A DNA stretch of 64,000 bases from Pleurodeles waltl (taxonomy: Eukaryota > Chordata > Amphibia > Caudata > Salamandridae). Position 1 is the stretch's first letter, and each line of letters opens with the position of its first letter. Made by a program: the position numbers and the translations under genes. The notes under the pieces were generated by a model. That model was not told where the DNA came from. It did not search any database and worked only from the letters and a program-made list of their open reading frames with translations. The stretch is taken from NCBI RefSeq assembly GCF_031143425.1, contig NC_090442.1:429739776-429803775 (forward strand). Reading direction: 5' to 3'. Shown here one piece after another: positions 33,093 through 46,886 of this stretch.

Positions 33093-35099
33093 GAGGCTAT
33101 GTGTAAAGCACTTAAACAGTAATAAACTGAAAACACAACCAAAGAAAAATCCCACACCACTTTAGAAAGATATAGTAAAATGTAATAAATTATTTGACAA
33201 AAAAACAACAAAAATCAAATAAGTAGAAATGGAGATATGCAGTTTTAAAGGCTTAGGTAAAAATAGTGCTTTAAACCACAAATCACCAACCATGCTTATC
33301 TGGTCATGCCTGATCAGGACAAAGTCCCATGTTCAGGCAAACCGTGATGGAGTGAGGGCTGGATTCAGGGACTAGGTTAGGCCCAATATGAATGATACTT
33401 TATGTCCTGGATGCAGAGCATTGTGCTGTGGAGTGATGCGCTGTCCTGAATTGAGATGCGTCACACAGCATCAGTTTCAATGAGCGATGCAGGGCCTTGC
33501 ATTAGTTGCATGGTTCTAAGTTGTGCCTTTGAGGTTCTAGGAGGGCTGCAAGGCAAGGTCTGCATCGAACTGCATGGTTTTGTGTTGGTTCCAATGAGGA
33601 ACTGCAAAGCCTGCTATATGAGGTTCACGTGCAGTTGTGCTACATTGATTCTAATGAGGAGCTGTTAGGGATATGTTGGGTTCCATTGATTCTGATGAGG
33701 ACCATAGCTGGGCTGGCAGAGAACCTTTATCCCCACTTCCAAGGGTTCAGGACTAGGGAGGCACCACTTGGGGTGATAGGGCTCACAGCAGGTAGAGTCC
33801 AGGTGCAGGGTTCAAGGGTGTTGGAGCTTGTTGTGTCCCTGTAGCTCAGAATAGGAGGCCAGCCAACTAGCCCTTGGAGTCACTCTGGTGTTCCTGGGTT
33901 CAAGGTGCAGGTCCTTTCCTTCTTACTCATGTAGCAGGGCAGCAGAGCTGTCCCTGGTGCAGGCAAGGCAGCAACGCAGCTAGGCAGTCCTTCTTACAAC
34001 AGGTCAGTCCATCTACTGAGTCTTCCACCGGTCTAGGAGTGATCTGAATGGTTGGATCGGAGGGTCTCTTTGATGTACCCAGTGCCCACTTTGAAGTGAG
34101 AGAAATGTCTGGAGTTTCCCCAACAGAGGTGTCTGGAATTTCCTGCCTCCCTGCCCTGGCCCAAGTCTGTTGGGGGCACAATAGGCTAGTGTGAAGTCCT
34201 TTGTGTGTGGGCTGAGCCAGTGACTTTGAAGTGTAAGTGTGCTATGTACAGCTCCACACTCATCCTGTGAGAGTTGACCTATCCTGCCAACTCCCTGACC
34301 CTCTATTGAGATGCTGTCTGGGAGAAATACACAAAGGCCAACTGCCAACTACACATAGTCATGTTACCCAGGATCAGGCTGCAGGCACTAAATGGGTAGG
34401 ACTATACAGTGTACATTTTCTAAAAGCAGCATTTTCAGAATTGTGACTTAAAATCTGATTCTACCATTAAAGAGGGTTTTAAATTACAATTCTTCAGACA
34501 CCAAACATGACTTTTGCCCTATGGGTGATGTAGGGCCTACTCTAGGACTGACATATATGTATTAAAAGAGAAGGGTTAGGCCTAACAAAAGGTTTATTTT
34601 GCCAGGTCAAAGTGGCAACTTACAACTGCACTCACAGGTTGCAATGGCAGGCCTGAGATATGTTTAGAAGGCTACTTAAGTGGGTGGTACAGTGAGAGTT
34701 GCAGGCCCACTAGTAGCATTTAATTTACAGGTACTGAGTACATGCAGTGCCACTCAACTAGGGACTACAAGTAAGTTAACTAAGCTAGTTGAGTAGAAGC
34801 CAATGTTACCATGTTTTAAAGAGAGCACAAGCACTTTAGCACTGGTTAGTAGTGGTAAAGTGCAGGGAGTCCTAAGGCCAGCAAATACAAAGTCAGCAAA
34901 AACAGTTAATTAAATATGCCAATTGGGTGCAAGCCAATTTCACCATGATTAATGGTGAGGGCACAACCACTTTAGCACTGGTTAGCAGTGCACAAAGTCC
35001 TAAAAGCCAACAAAAATGAGTTCAGAAAACCGAAAACAGGAACTTGTAGGAAGAAAGTTTGGGGATGACCCCACAGAGATAGCCAAGTCCAGCAGTAGC

Positions 35100-36367
35100 C
35101 AACTGTTCATTTAGTTGGAAAATCATCATCCCTCAGTGGTCTTATTGCAGGTGATGTATCAGCTTATTTTTTGTCAGTGAAGGGAATTTCCCTTTTAACA
35201 AGATCCCACAAAGATTTTCATTTTGTGATGCTGGATTTACTTCCATGGTTTGACTCTGGTTACTCAGAGAATATTATCTAGCCTCCAAGAACATATGTGC
35301 TGACACTCAAAGATGGAAATTGACTGGGCTGTATACTTTTTAGGTAAGGCCGTAGAGCAAGGTTGTGGTGATAGCACCAGTGGCATAAAGTTAAATGCAT
35401 CATGCTGGTTGCCATTTTCTGTTACACCACCTGCATGAGTGCTTTAGAAATATAACTTCAGTCCTTCCAATGTTACTCTAAACTGCTGTAAACAAGGCCA
35501 AACACAAAAGTATACAAAAGTGTGATGGATGGATATATGCAGTATACAAAAAAGTGATGGATGGCATGCTTGAATTAATCATAGCCACTGGTAATTACTG
35601 AGGCCACATCCAAGTCAATAATTATTTTGCACACCATGCCACCTCGGTTTGGACCCAGCTACATGCAAATCAGTCTTGACTGTGCTCAAATGGGAACAGT
35701 AAGCCGAACTGCCAAGCCAGTTCCTGCTTGAACCGTAAAACAGAAAGGAGAAATTCTGGCAGGTAATAATTCTTGGTTGTACTTAGTGAGCGTTTGTGTT
35801 GGGGAAAAAGGCTACAGTTTCATTTGCAGAGAAACTATTTTTCCAAATGAAGCATTGCCTGTTTATCATTTCTAGCCTTCTGTGGTGCAGTATTTTGACC
35901 TCCAAAGAGGTGACTAAGTCTGAAGCTTGAACTAGAAAATGGGAAAAGATGACAAAGTGATTTCTGGAACAACAGAAATTTGGTTAGCTACCTTTTTGCA
36001 AAGGTTGGTCTCTGTGAAGGTTTCGACACGAAAATTCAAGAGTTCAACTGGATTCTAATGACTGATGAACTAGCTTTGTAATACCTTTGATGGCCACAGC
36101 ATCCTGCATTTCCTTGCTGAAGGATTTAGCCTTCTGTAAAATGACTTAGGGCATCATTTAAAGTAATGGGTACTTGCAAACATTTCCCCAGGGGCCACAA
36201 GCAATGGTTTGTGGTATGCCAGAGGGCTGCATTAATGGCAGCGAAGAGGGAGTGGGGTTTTGTGAGGGGTTAAGGTGGGCTTAGAGAAAGCAAATCAAAT
36301 ACATGGTGTGGTCAATGATTCATAGAGTAACTTTGAGGGTTTCTTTACATACTGCCCTTTAAAATAA
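35100..36367. other. Intronic DNA without recognised features
   Basis: It contains only a small local duplication (GTATACAAAAGTGTGATGGATGG-like text around 35510-35570). No exon, LTR or inverted-repeat terminus was found. Confidence 0.5.
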
Positions 36368-36733
36368 GCAGAAGATTTATGAAAAGTGGTGCTGCACCTA
36401 GTGCAGCGCTACTCTTCTTGCGCCCCTTTGCGCCCCCCCTAATTCCACTATTTGAAATACGGTGCACCATTGTGGTAGTCAGGGGGACCAGAGTCATAAT
36501 TTTGTATGCTAGTCAGATGCTTTGCAGGATTAGCATAAAAAATTATAATGCTAATCCTGCAAAGCACCCAGAAGCCCATTGTAACCAATGGGAGCCTCTT
36601 TTTAATGCCTGCTCTTGGCAGGCATTAAAAAATTCAGATGAAAATGATGCAAAGAAATCTATCGCCAAATTAGCATCACAAAAGTATGCCAATGTGGCGT
36701 TAGAATGACACTAGGCCCACATAAATCTGGGCC
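36368..36733. mobile_element. Small Harbinger-like MITE (366 bp) with internal hairpins
   Basis: The termini GCAGAAGATTTATG and the complement of CATAAATCTGGGCC form inverted repeats, with TAA on both sides (36365-36367, 36734-36736). Inside is a perfect hairpin with 19-base arms (36518-36536 and 36548-36566; arm GGATTAGCAT...) and a second one around TTTTTAATGCCTGC/GGCAGGCATTAAAAA (about 36599-36631). Noncoding. Confidence 0.75.
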
Positions 36734-36736
36734 TAA

Positions 36737-39700
36737 GTCCCTCTTCTCCAGAAGTGTCATAGATTTGAAAATACAAACTGTACCTTCTGGTAAAACTTTA
36801 TGCTTGCTGCCACTACCTTGGGAGAGGCAAGTGTAAGAAGGAAGTCACTTAATTGTTGAATTGAAATGGAATAAAACAGAATTGCACAACATGAAGCCAA
36901 AAAATCTAAGGTTAATCTTGTTTTCCCCACTTGACCCAATTGTTTGATCCTAGGCATATGCTTAATTTCAATTTGCCTCCTTTTTCTGCATTATACCATA
37001 TAAAAGTACCTTGAAATAGATGAGTTCAGGATATATAATGTACAAACCTCTTTTGTCTGATTTAATAAACTATAATGTGGCCATCTATAATAACCCTGAC
37101 CATCCACAAGGGTCCAAGTGGCAACTGACTTGCCTCTTAGTTTACTATTGGCATTGTTTTCAGGTTATGAGGAGGTATGAATATTTCTGCACTAATTTTT
37201 TTTAAAGGATCAGTTTTAAATAAAATACTTCTGAATGCATTTATCTCTTTTTATGTACTAAGTTGTAACCCTCTTGCATGTTAATGAACTACCCTTTTTG
37301 AGTTCGGAAGAGACTTTATCATATTTTTACACATTTGTTTCAAGATGTATTGAAAAAATGGATGTGTATCTTATGCAGGGCACCTTATTTGCTTCTTTTC
37401 CTTTACTTCAGTTAGACAGTAAATAAGACCTTTTGTCTTTATTTAATATATTTTTGAATTTTAGTGCTTTCTGAAGTAAACAGTAGAGCATTGCAGTCAT
37501 TCAGCTGGGTATTGAATGGCTAATCTGTCGAGACAGTGGACGCACTGGATCAAAATAAGCCTTATTTAGAAATCCCAGGTTTCTAGGATCTCTATGAATA
37601 ATAATGTATCCCCTAGAGTGGTGATTCACTGTAAGCACTGGTGAATGCCAAACACGCCAACATACTATTTCATTTTTTAGGCCCGCTCGACTGTCTCTTG
37701 TTTTTCAGCAGAACACTACTAAATGAGGAGTGTGTTCCATTAAAGCAGAACAGCAATTAGACCTTATGTGAAGAGAGCTTCACTGTACATCTGGCCTTTG
37801 CCTGCAATCCCTGCCCAGGACCTCCATGCTTGGCTTGAAAGACTGGGGCAGGGTCACTCCCCATAGAATATCTCTTTTTAAGCCTCCTCATTACCTCATC
37901 ACTCCACATCCCCTCACAAACCCTATACATCCATCTACCCAAGTCCAATCCTATACATTAACTCACCTCTCAATACAATGTTTCATTTTGCTTCTTGCCA
38001 TTCCCAATCCTATTCACCCTCTCTGCATCATCATAGTCATCTCATGATATCCACTTCTTTTTTGCTTCCCCTTGCCCCTGTATGCTTTTTATCTTCCCCA
38101 TGCTCTCAACGCTAGCATACTCTACCTCCAACTTATTAACTCAACCGTTCTTGAATTTGAACCTCACACCCACCATTCCAGTCCATTGCTACTCCTAATC
38201 AATCACCTGCTGTCCATGCCCTCCCTCCCCTCACATCCATAATCACAACACACCCTTGCCGTTCCTCCTAACACTAGACACATCTCCCCCAAAAATGCTC
38301 AACCCCGACCCAACCTACAGAGATTGGCAGCAACCAACACTTCATCTGCAGTTGTTATATTCCTCTCATTTACCAATGAATTATTTGACAAACATTACAA
38401 GCAAAATATATCCCTTCAACACACCCAGGTCAAAGCTTTGATCAGCCAAAGACTATCTCCCGATCCACAAAATGAGCCTACATTTTCATTCAACAAAACT
38501 TTACAGATGTAATTACCGTACAAACTTTATTAAACAGCACACTTGCAATTCTCTCACCCAAGTCACTTCTCAGTAACCATGTACATACTATCATTCAGCC
38601 ACAGTCACACTCCCTATCAAGCACACCGATCAAAGCGCATACCACCTCTAATCATAAAGCCTCACACTCTCACCTGAATTTAGAACTCTAAAAATAGACT
38701 CTCAACCTGCTCCTCCACCTTCATCAAATGTAAAAGAATGACAAACACTAATGCTGTTGCAAGATGCACATCGTCTAACCTGCAACAAAATACAACAGGT
38801 CCCAACTCTCGAAAACCCAATACATCACCAAACAATAATTGTCCAGTGCCACCTTCTTCACGGACACACAAAGACTTCTACTACCCCTTCACAATATTTC
38901 CACCAGTACAATGATAGCCCAACGAAAAATGATGGAGTGACCCATTGCACATTGTACAGACAAAAACATTGTCTTCATCTAGTTCTGCATTTCTTTTAAT
39001 CACCAACAATAGGCATTGCATAATGTTCTCTTGCTTGATATTGCTTGCTTAGAATTTGAGACTTTTTAAGACAATATTTACCGGATGGCCCCTTTAGCAT
39101 GAGGAACTCCATCACCTTCCATGTTTTTAAAGAATTCCTCGAACTCAGAATGTGTTCGTTTCACGATGTTCATTTACTTACTCAACAGAATTATTGTTTA
39201 CACCTTGTTTGATTTCTTTTTTCTTTTTTTTTTTAGTTTTCTTGGCAAAGCGACTACATGAAAAAGGCAATCCATCTTTATCAGAAGATACTGATATTTG
39301 TATCTCTGGCCAGTTAAAACCTTTTGCAAATCTTCTTGTTCAGAATAGGCAAAATGATCTATGGCTTTAGCATTCACATTTCCTGAGTGCACTTCACCCT
39401 TCCCCCGTTCAAGAGCACACATTTATTGTGGGTAGAATTTGTTGCCTTTAGGCAACCTTACCCGTAATATATTAGGACACTGGTGATTCAGGCTGAAGAA
39501 GAAGTCCATTGACATTGTCCCCTCATTATGCACAAAATAGCATGAATCGGGGTTATTAGAAATTGAGGTATTTGACTGGAAGAACATAGACCCCTTGAAT
39601 TGTACATGTGTAGGAGGGGGCAACCTTCAGTAAATGTAATAATATAACATGTGGATGTGTATATTATGCATCAGCTCTTCAATATCTCACTGAATTTTCC

Positions 39701-39788
39701 CTCGTGTATTAGTGGACAACGGGAGATTAGTACAGCATATGTTGGTCCTGAAATCACTTGGAGAGAATTTAGTGTGCTCATTTTTCGT

Positions 39789-39841
<53 letters not shown>

Positions 39842-40377
39842 ACATATATTTATATTTGTCTCTCAAGTATCATACAGAATTGTTTTTGCTTTGGATACCA
39901 GTAGGTGATGCACTGATGACAGCTTGGATAGTGAACTTGTCTATGTCACTGTAATAAATTCTAGATCTATTATTTCAGCCACTTAGAGATAGAAGCCTCC
40001 TCCATGTGGTATTCGTTGGGTAATTGCAATTTTAAATAGACTTGTGGGCTTTTGTTGTATAGCAAACTCTCAGGTAATCAATCAGTTGAAATGTATTTAT
40101 GTGTTCGTTTTTTTAAAGACTAATCATTGTATTTTAACAAAGGTATTCTTTATTAATTGTGGAAGCAGAGTGTCAGTAATAACTGTAAATTATAATCGTA
40201 ATTTCTGCAACGTTTTACTCAATTTTCTCTGTAAGTAATGAATTGGCATATAACAATGAAATCTAAACCAAAACAATTACATCAGAGAGAGCTATATAGC
40301 TTTTAAACCGTAGGGGAACGTGTCTTATGTGCCCAATGAGGTGGTTTGTGTATTTTACATTAAAGAGTCACACTTAC
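36737..40377. other. Intronic DNA, AT-rich, no gene seen
   Basis: Remainder of the 13.8-kb cadherin intron. Around 37700-38950 the composition shifts to C/A-rich text that could be an old retroelement piece, but no conserved protein block could be read. A (TA)n microsatellite lies within it. Confidence 0.5.
39791..39837. repeat. (TA)n microsatellite
   Basis: About 47 bases of uninterrupted alternating T and A. Confidence 0.95.
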
Positions 40378-40519
40378 CGCTGGTAATAGCATAGCTGAGT
40401 TGGTTGTTTGGTGAATCCTTGTCCGAGCACTGCAGCTGAAGGAAGGGCGCTGTATTAGTGGAATGTATAAACGTCTCGTAATGTGCCGGATTGCAGACAG
40501 GTGGCTCATCATTAACATT
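40378..40519 (-). CDS. Cadherin-related protein, exon with inter-repeat calcium linker
   Basis: The exon is 142 bp with acceptor CTTTACAG (minus strand, just above 40519) and donor GTAAGTG (40377 downward). Translation starts at a codon boundary with NVNDEPPVCNP, the canonical calcium-binding linker between cadherin repeats. It continues with LQLQCSDKDS (the D.D calcium motif of the next repeat) and LSYAITS, ending one base into a Gly codon. The exon at 26364-26617 supplies the next two bases. Upstream it joins the exon at 48483-48562, which ends on a codon boundary. This is the strongest host-gene evidence in the window: conserved motifs, consensus splice sites and matching phases. Confidence 0.85.
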
Positions 40520-41224
40520 CTGTAAAGTGAGTAAAGTTTAATCTATTCAGATAACATTCACTGAGTTCAGATCGACACGTGTTTCTTCCTCAGAGACACC
40601 ACTGTGAAGTGTAGGTCAGCTAGGGCTGCAGCATCAGCATAGCATGAAATGATGATGTGATATTTAAAATGCTTTGCAATAGTTTATGAAGAAAGTAAAA
40701 TCATATTCAACTTTAAAAAAAACAATAGTCTGCACGAATTGCCTATAAAGCATTCATGATAATAGATAAAATGTAGTCTCTATAGCATAGCAGGGTGGGG
40801 GTGGACTTCCCATAGACGAACATTAAGATAGCACATCTAAAAACTGGACAGCTGCAAGACAAAAACACATCCTTGCCGCATGTGTCTACTGCAATGAATT
40901 CTAATTCTCTGCGCTGAATATTAAAGTCTCATTTGTCCCAAGATATGAGGACAACCAACTCTCTCGGAATACCCATTAACCACATATTCCACAGTTTTCT
41001 GAGTCCACCACATCAAATGTCATCTAGTGTTCCATGACTGCCCAGCACAGAGACACAGACCCGGGACGAGGCTTTGCCTAGCCTTGGTCTTCAGCACCTC
41101 TATGGAAACCAATTTCAGTACGTGGTAGTGGATCCACAGCCAATACAATTGCTCTACCCCATCCAAGTACACCCCAGCAATGATCGTAGGTATGTGGCTT
41201 AACATCCCCAGGACTTGGTCAGTC
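40520..41224. other. Intronic DNA between a cadherin exon and the hAT element
   Basis: Start of the 8.0-kb intron. No repeat family or exon is recognised. Confidence 0.5.
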
Positions 41225-41383
41225 CTTGGGGGCATGGGCGTAGGAAGTGTGGGGGATGCGGGGGACGTATCCCCCCCAGATTTTGGAGGGCGGGGGACAC
41301 GGGGGACGAAGGTGGGGGGGACAAGGGGACAAAATAATTTCCCCTTTTACATCTATTATTGAGAGGGCCATTAGCGCACAAAA

Positions 41384-41984
41384 GCGCTACTTATAATAGC
41401 CCTGTAGGAACCATCCTCCAATCTGATGGTAACAGAATGAAGGTGAGTCAGGAGGCCCTCTGTCGTTTTGTCTGTCCTGTTCACAGCTGTGGGCATTAAG
41501 GGTGCTCATAAGAACAAAGGGCACGAGGAGAAGAGTTTTGGATGATTACTGTCTGCATCACCTGCTGCCGCCTTGAAGAAGAGCACTGCAGGAGGCCTTT
41601 AAGAGGAGCTGCAGAACAATGAGGAAGATCTAAAGAGGAAACAGAGTCCCACTCAGCCACGTGCCTGCAGGCTAGAAAGGAGACTGTGAAACACAGTATT
41701 TGTATTTGCCTAAGATCACACCAGTTGGTGAAACAGTGAAGTCGAAATTGGGCCCAGATTTTACCCTTTCCCACAACAATTTAGGTATTAGAAGGGTATA
41801 TTTTTCTAAGATTTATGCTTAATGCTTTTTTATCTAGGTAATGAAGGGCTTGATTATAGCGTTGCTAACAGGGAGAAGCCATATTTCATTTTGGGCCGTT
41901 GTGCTTACCGTTATTATTTATGTTGTTGTTATCGTTACATACTTAAGCATATTGAAGTATATTATCTTTTCTTTATCTTTTCTT
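41384..41984. other. Left unique part of the hAT element
   Basis: Noncoding. Around 41700-41760 the text GCCTAAGATCACACCAG...AATTGGGCCCAGA resembles the core of old vertebrate CORE-SINEs. I regard this as only a hint. Confidence 0.3.
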
Positions 41985-43730
41985 CACTCTACTCTGAAAC
42001 AATCTACCCTATGCCACTGCACCCTATACCACTTTTCTCCACCCTGTGCTACTCCACGCCATTGCAATCTATGCTGTACCACTCCACTCTACATCACTCT
42101 ACTCTGCAGCACTCTACACTACGCCACTGCAATCTATGCTATTCTACTCTAACCATTGTACACTACACCCCTGCACTCTGCCAGTGCACTCTTCACCACT
42201 TTACTCAAAACCAATGCACTCTGTGCCACTGCACTCTATGCCAATCTACTCTGCACCACAGCACTCTATTCCACTGCTTTCAATGCCACTGTACTCTGCG
42301 CCACAGCACTCTAGGCGACTGCACTCTATGCCACTCTACAATACACCACTGTACTCTGCGACCCTCTAATCTGCAACATTACACTCTGCCACTGAACTCC
42401 ACGCCACTCTACTCTGCACCACTGCATTCAATGCCACTGTACTCTGTCCCAATGCACTCTTTTCTGCACCACGACACTCTAATCTACTCTACTCTACACC
42501 ACTCCACTGTAGGCACTTCACTCTACTTTGAAATCATCTCCTCTATGCCACTGCAATCTACGCAATTCCACTCTTTGCTATGCCAGTCTAATCTACCGTG
42601 CACCACTCCAATGTACCCTGCGCCACTCCAATCTGCTCTGCACTGCTCTATGCTACTGCACTCTACAACACTATGCTCCACTCTGCAACAATCTACTCTT
42701 CACCACTATACTGTACTCTGCAGCAATCTACTCTATGCCACGGCACTCTATGCAACTCTATTATACTCTGCACCACTGTACTCTAAGCCACTCTTCTCTA
42801 TTCTGCATTACTCTACATCACTGTACTCTACACCAATGCATTATATGCCACTCTACTCTACACCACTGCCCTTTATGACACTCTGCTCTGCAACACTGCA
42901 CTCTGCCACTGAACTATACTCCTCTCTACTCTGCACCACGGCACTCTACTCTGCACAGCTCAACTATATGCCACTCTACTGCACTCTACACCAATGTACT
43001 ATATGCCACTACACTCTATGCCACTCTACTCTGCATCACTGCACTCTACACCAGTCTACTCTACCTTGCACCACTCCACTCTACCATGCACCGCATCACT
43101 CTATGACACATCACTCTGAACCACTGCAATCTATGCTGTGCCACTCCAGTCTGCTCCCCTCTACTCTTCACCACTCTACGCTACTGCACTGTACGCTAAA
43201 CCAGTGCAGTCTTCGTCAATGCACTCTACACCACTTTACTCAAAACCAACGCACTCTATACCACCACACTCTACACCAATCTACTTTGCACCATTGTACT
43301 CTATGCCACTTCACTCTAGATCACCCAACTCCACTCTATGACACTTCACTCTGACATTACACTCCATGATACCAGACTCTGACACTCTATTCCATTAAAC
43401 TCTAACACGTTCTCCACTCTGTAACTCCCTACACAAATCCCTATACGCCACTCCATTCCACTTCACTCCACTCTATGCCACTTCAATCTACGATACTCTA
43501 CTCAACGCCACTGCACAACCCTCTATGCTACTCCACTGTACAACAATGTACTGTGCTCAACAGCACTCTACCCAACTTTCTCTATGCAAGTTCATGTTAC
43601 TTTACTTCACTCTACTCCAGTTCACTCATATTTATGCCTTTCCACTCTACGACACTCTGCCACTCCACTCTATGACACTCTATTACACTGTGCCACTACT
43701 CCACTCTACTACTACTTTATGGCATTGGCA
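41985..43730. repeat. 1.7-kb CACTCTATGCCACTG-type satellite
   Basis: A long irregular array of about 15-base units (CACTCTATGCCACTG, CACTCTACACCACTC, CTCTGCACCACTG). There are no stops in one frame for 500 codons, only because of the unit composition; that frame is a repeat artefact. A short continuation of the same array lies at about 47150-47230 beyond the inserted segment and element Y. The related array at 24439-24845 has the same downstream neighbour sequence. Confidence 0.9.
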
Positions 43731-44051
43731 CTTGATTAGAGATTCAGATCTCCACTGATTACCTTGTCACTCATATGAGACGTGAGTCAGATTTATCTTG
43801 GCCGTTTTGGTTACAAGCACTCTGTAACCCTTTTAACTCAAGCTTAACGAAGGCTTAGGATGATCCTGATACTTGTCTAGGGGATCAAAATATCGTCGGC
43901 CAAAGTACCTTGACTTGAATTTGTGATATTGTACATAAGTTGGCATAAGCATAGGTACTATGAGCTAATGACTTCTTGATTCACTATTTGAGTCATTCAT
44001 GTAATAGTGGGTGTATAAAAGCTTGTAAATCATTATTGTGGATGCTTACCA
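43731..44051. repeat. Left half of an unidentified inserted segment
   Basis: Together with about 46887-47140 it interrupts the satellite. It has a TATA-like GTATAAAAG at about 44009, and the other half has AATAAA at about 47035. A small solo LTR or a non-autonomous element is possible, but no terminal duplication was found. Confidence 0.4.
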
Positions 44052-46881
44052 TGTAGGAAAGTAGCCACTTTCTAGCTGGGTTACCCCCACATTTGGCCTG
44101 TTTGCCAGTGTGTTTGAGTGTGGCTAGTGGGATTCTGCTAATCAGGACCCCAACAGTTACGCTCTCTCCCTTAAATTATGGTTGTTGCATACTGGTAACT
44201 CAGTATTTCACCCAAGATTGGCATACTGGTGCCCCCTTATAAGTCCCTATTATATGGTACTTGGGTACCCAGAGCATTGGGGTTCCAGGAGATTCCTATG
44301 AGCTGCACCATTTATTTTGCCATAGGGTGCCCATGCAAAGGCTTCTGCAGGACTGCCATTGCAGCCTGCGTGAAAAGGTGCATGCTCCCTTTCACTGCCA
44401 GTTACACTGCACCAGGTCACTTATAAGTCACCCCTATAGCAGGCCCTCCAGCCCTGAGGGCAGGGTTCAGAGTACCTGTGTGTGAGGGCACCCCTGCACT
44501 AGCAGAGGTGCCCCCATGACCTCCAGGACCATTTTCCCAGACTTCAGGAGTGCGGGGATGCCATTTTACAGGTGTACTGGAAATAGGTCACTCCCTATTC
44601 CCAGCTACATAATGGTAACTCCGAACATAGGTATGTTTGGTATCAAACATGTTGGAATCATACCCCAAGGCTTTTGCAAGCATTGGTTGTATGATTTCAT
44701 GCACTCTGGGAGCTCCTTAGAGGACCCCCAGTATTGCAATTCCAGCCTTCTGAGGTTTTCCAGGCAGCCCCAGCTGCTGCAACCTCTCAGACATGGTTTC
44801 TGCCCTCCTGTTGCTTGAGAAGCTCAAGCCCAGGAAGGTAGAACAAAGGATTTCCTTTGGGGGAGGGGTGTTACACCCTCTCCCTTTGGAAATAGGTTTG
44901 GAAGGGCCACTGGAAATCCTTTGAAGGGCACATTTGGTGCCCTCCTTACATAATCCAGTCTACACCAGTTCAGGTACCCCCAGTCCCTGCTCTGGCACGA
45001 AATTGGACAAAGGAAAGGGGAGTGACCACTCCCCTGTCCATCACCACCCCAGGTGTGGTGCTCAGAGCTCCTCCAGAGGGTCCCTGGGTTTTGCCATCTT
45101 GGATTCCAAGTGGGCAGCGAACTCTGGGAGCATCTGAGTGGCCAGTGCCAGCAGGTGGTGTCAGAGCCGTCCCCTGATAGGTGCTTACCTGTTTAGCTGA
45201 CCAATCCCCCTTTCAGGGCTATTTAGGGTCTCTCCTTTGGGAGGATCTTCAAATTCAGATTGCAAGACTCCAGCAGGAATCCTCTGCATTCTTTACTTCA
45301 CCTTCTCACCGAAGAAACTGTATCTGGACCCTCCAGGAACTAAACTGCAACAACGAAGCAAAGACGACTTCTGCAACATTGTAACTTCAGCTCCTGCCAG
45401 CAACTGCAGCTGTTTCCCGGTCGTGCATCCTCAGAGGACAGCCTGTCTTCAGTCTGCACCAGAAGAATGAACGAATCTCCCTTGGAGTGAAGGAGTCACT
45501 CCCCTGCTTTAGCAGGCACCTCTCTGCAATGATGACCATCTGCAAGGGTCCCCTCTCCTGATGAGTTGCATGGATCCTGCATCACGGGTGGTAGACTGAA
45601 GTGGTCCCGATGGTCCTGACGTCCTACTGTCCCACTTTGGTGGAGGTAAGAGCTTGCCTTCTCACGCAAGACAGTACCCCGTGCACCACGTGTTTTTCAG
45701 TTGCCAAGGCGTGTGGCATCCTTCTATGAAATTCTTTGTGCACAATGTAGCTCCAGCCCCCAGCACTCCTTCCTGAGATGCACAGCTTCCTGAGTGGTTC
45801 TCTGGCGGCATGGGATCCTTTGTTTTTGTGCTGCGTGGTCCTCCTTTTGCAACTCCTTTGTCCCCGTGCTGGGGGACTCCTGTGTGTGCTGGCTGGTATT
45901 CTGTGGGCTCTCTGAGTTGCTGAGAGCCCCCTCTGATTTCTCCTCCTGGGTAGAGTCCACCAGGTCCCTCCTGGTCCCGGGCAGTGCCATTTTCCACTAA
46001 CCATGAGCTTTGCCTGTGCCAAGGCTTGTTGGTGGAATCCAGCGATGCAAACCAGACTGCAATCATCCATCCGGTATGGGATATCATCTGCACAAACCTG
46101 CATCAATCTTCTTGGGTGCAGTACTGACTGTTGTTCTTCACCAGTGGTTCTTCTTTTGCACCTTGATTCAGGTTAGCAGGGGCTCCTGTCCTCCCTGGAC
46201 TCTTCTGTGCTTCTTGGACTTAGTCCCATTCTTCCACAGGTCTTTAGGTCCAGGAATCCACCCTTTGTGTCTTGAAGTATCTTCTGGTTCTTGCATTATC
46301 TTCTTTCTTGTGTTCTTGTGTGTTCTGGGAAAGTTACTGTGATTTACTCCTGCTTTCCTGGGCTCTGAGGTGGGTTCTATTACTTACCTTTGGTATTTTC
46401 TAATACTCCCGGCACCCCTCTACACACCACCCTTGCCTAGGTGGGAAACAGACATTCGCATTCCACTTTCTTAGTACATAGTTTGTGTTTCCCCTAGGCC
46501 CATTTCTAACTATTGTGATTTTCACTAATTGCACTATTTTCTGTAATTATTGCTATTGCTGCATACTAGTGTATATAATTGGTGTATTACTTACCTCCTA
46601 AGGGAGTATAGTCTCTATGGTATTTTTGGCATTTGTGTCACTAAAAAAAAGTACCTTTATTTTTGTAACACTGAGTATTTTCTTTCATGTGTGTGAGTAC
46701 AGTGTGACTACAGTGGTATTGGATGAGCTTTGCATGTCTCCTAGATAAGCCTTGGCTACAGCCACCCCTAGAGAGCCTGGCGTCTAGGCACTGCCTACAT
46801 TTCACTAATAAGGGATAACTGGACGTGGTATAAGGTGTAAGTACCATAGGTACCCACTACAAACCAGGCCAGCCTCCTCCA
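44052..46881. mobile_element. LTR-like element Y (2830 bp)
   Basis: It starts TGTAGGAAAGTAGCC and ends CCTCCTCCA; the flanks TACCA (44047-44051) and AACCA (46882-46886) agree at four of five bases. It is unrelated to X in sequence but similar in size and in lack of coding capacity. I recognise its start (AGGAAAGTAGCC...GTTACCCCCAC) as a common newt repeat from memory only. It is probably a long solo LTR. Confidence 0.6.
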
Positions 46882-46886
46882 AACCA

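Larger units (their letters stand above)
27788..35094. mobile_element. Solo-LTR-like element X, copy 2, split by a gypsy element
   Basis: It starts TGTGGGAAATTGGG (compare TGTTAGAAATTGGG in copy 1) and ends CCAGCA, flanked by the 5-bp duplication GTAGC (27783-27787, 35095-35099). Shared internal landmarks with copy 1 include GCAGTCAGGCTTAAC near the left end, a TTTGAAGTG block, and TTTAGCACTGGTTAGCAGTG near the right end. Subtracting the inserted gypsy element leaves about 2.15 kb. Noncoding. Confidence 0.8.

Noticed and set aside
41690..41765. CORE-SINE-like text
   Set aside because: Only a short and loose resemblance; no polymerase III boxes or tail could be found, so it is not listed as a SINE.
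41822..43354. 510-codon open frame on the plus strand
   Set aside because: It is made entirely of CACTCTATGCCACTG-type satellite units; the amino-acid composition mirrors the repeat and there is no domain or start context.
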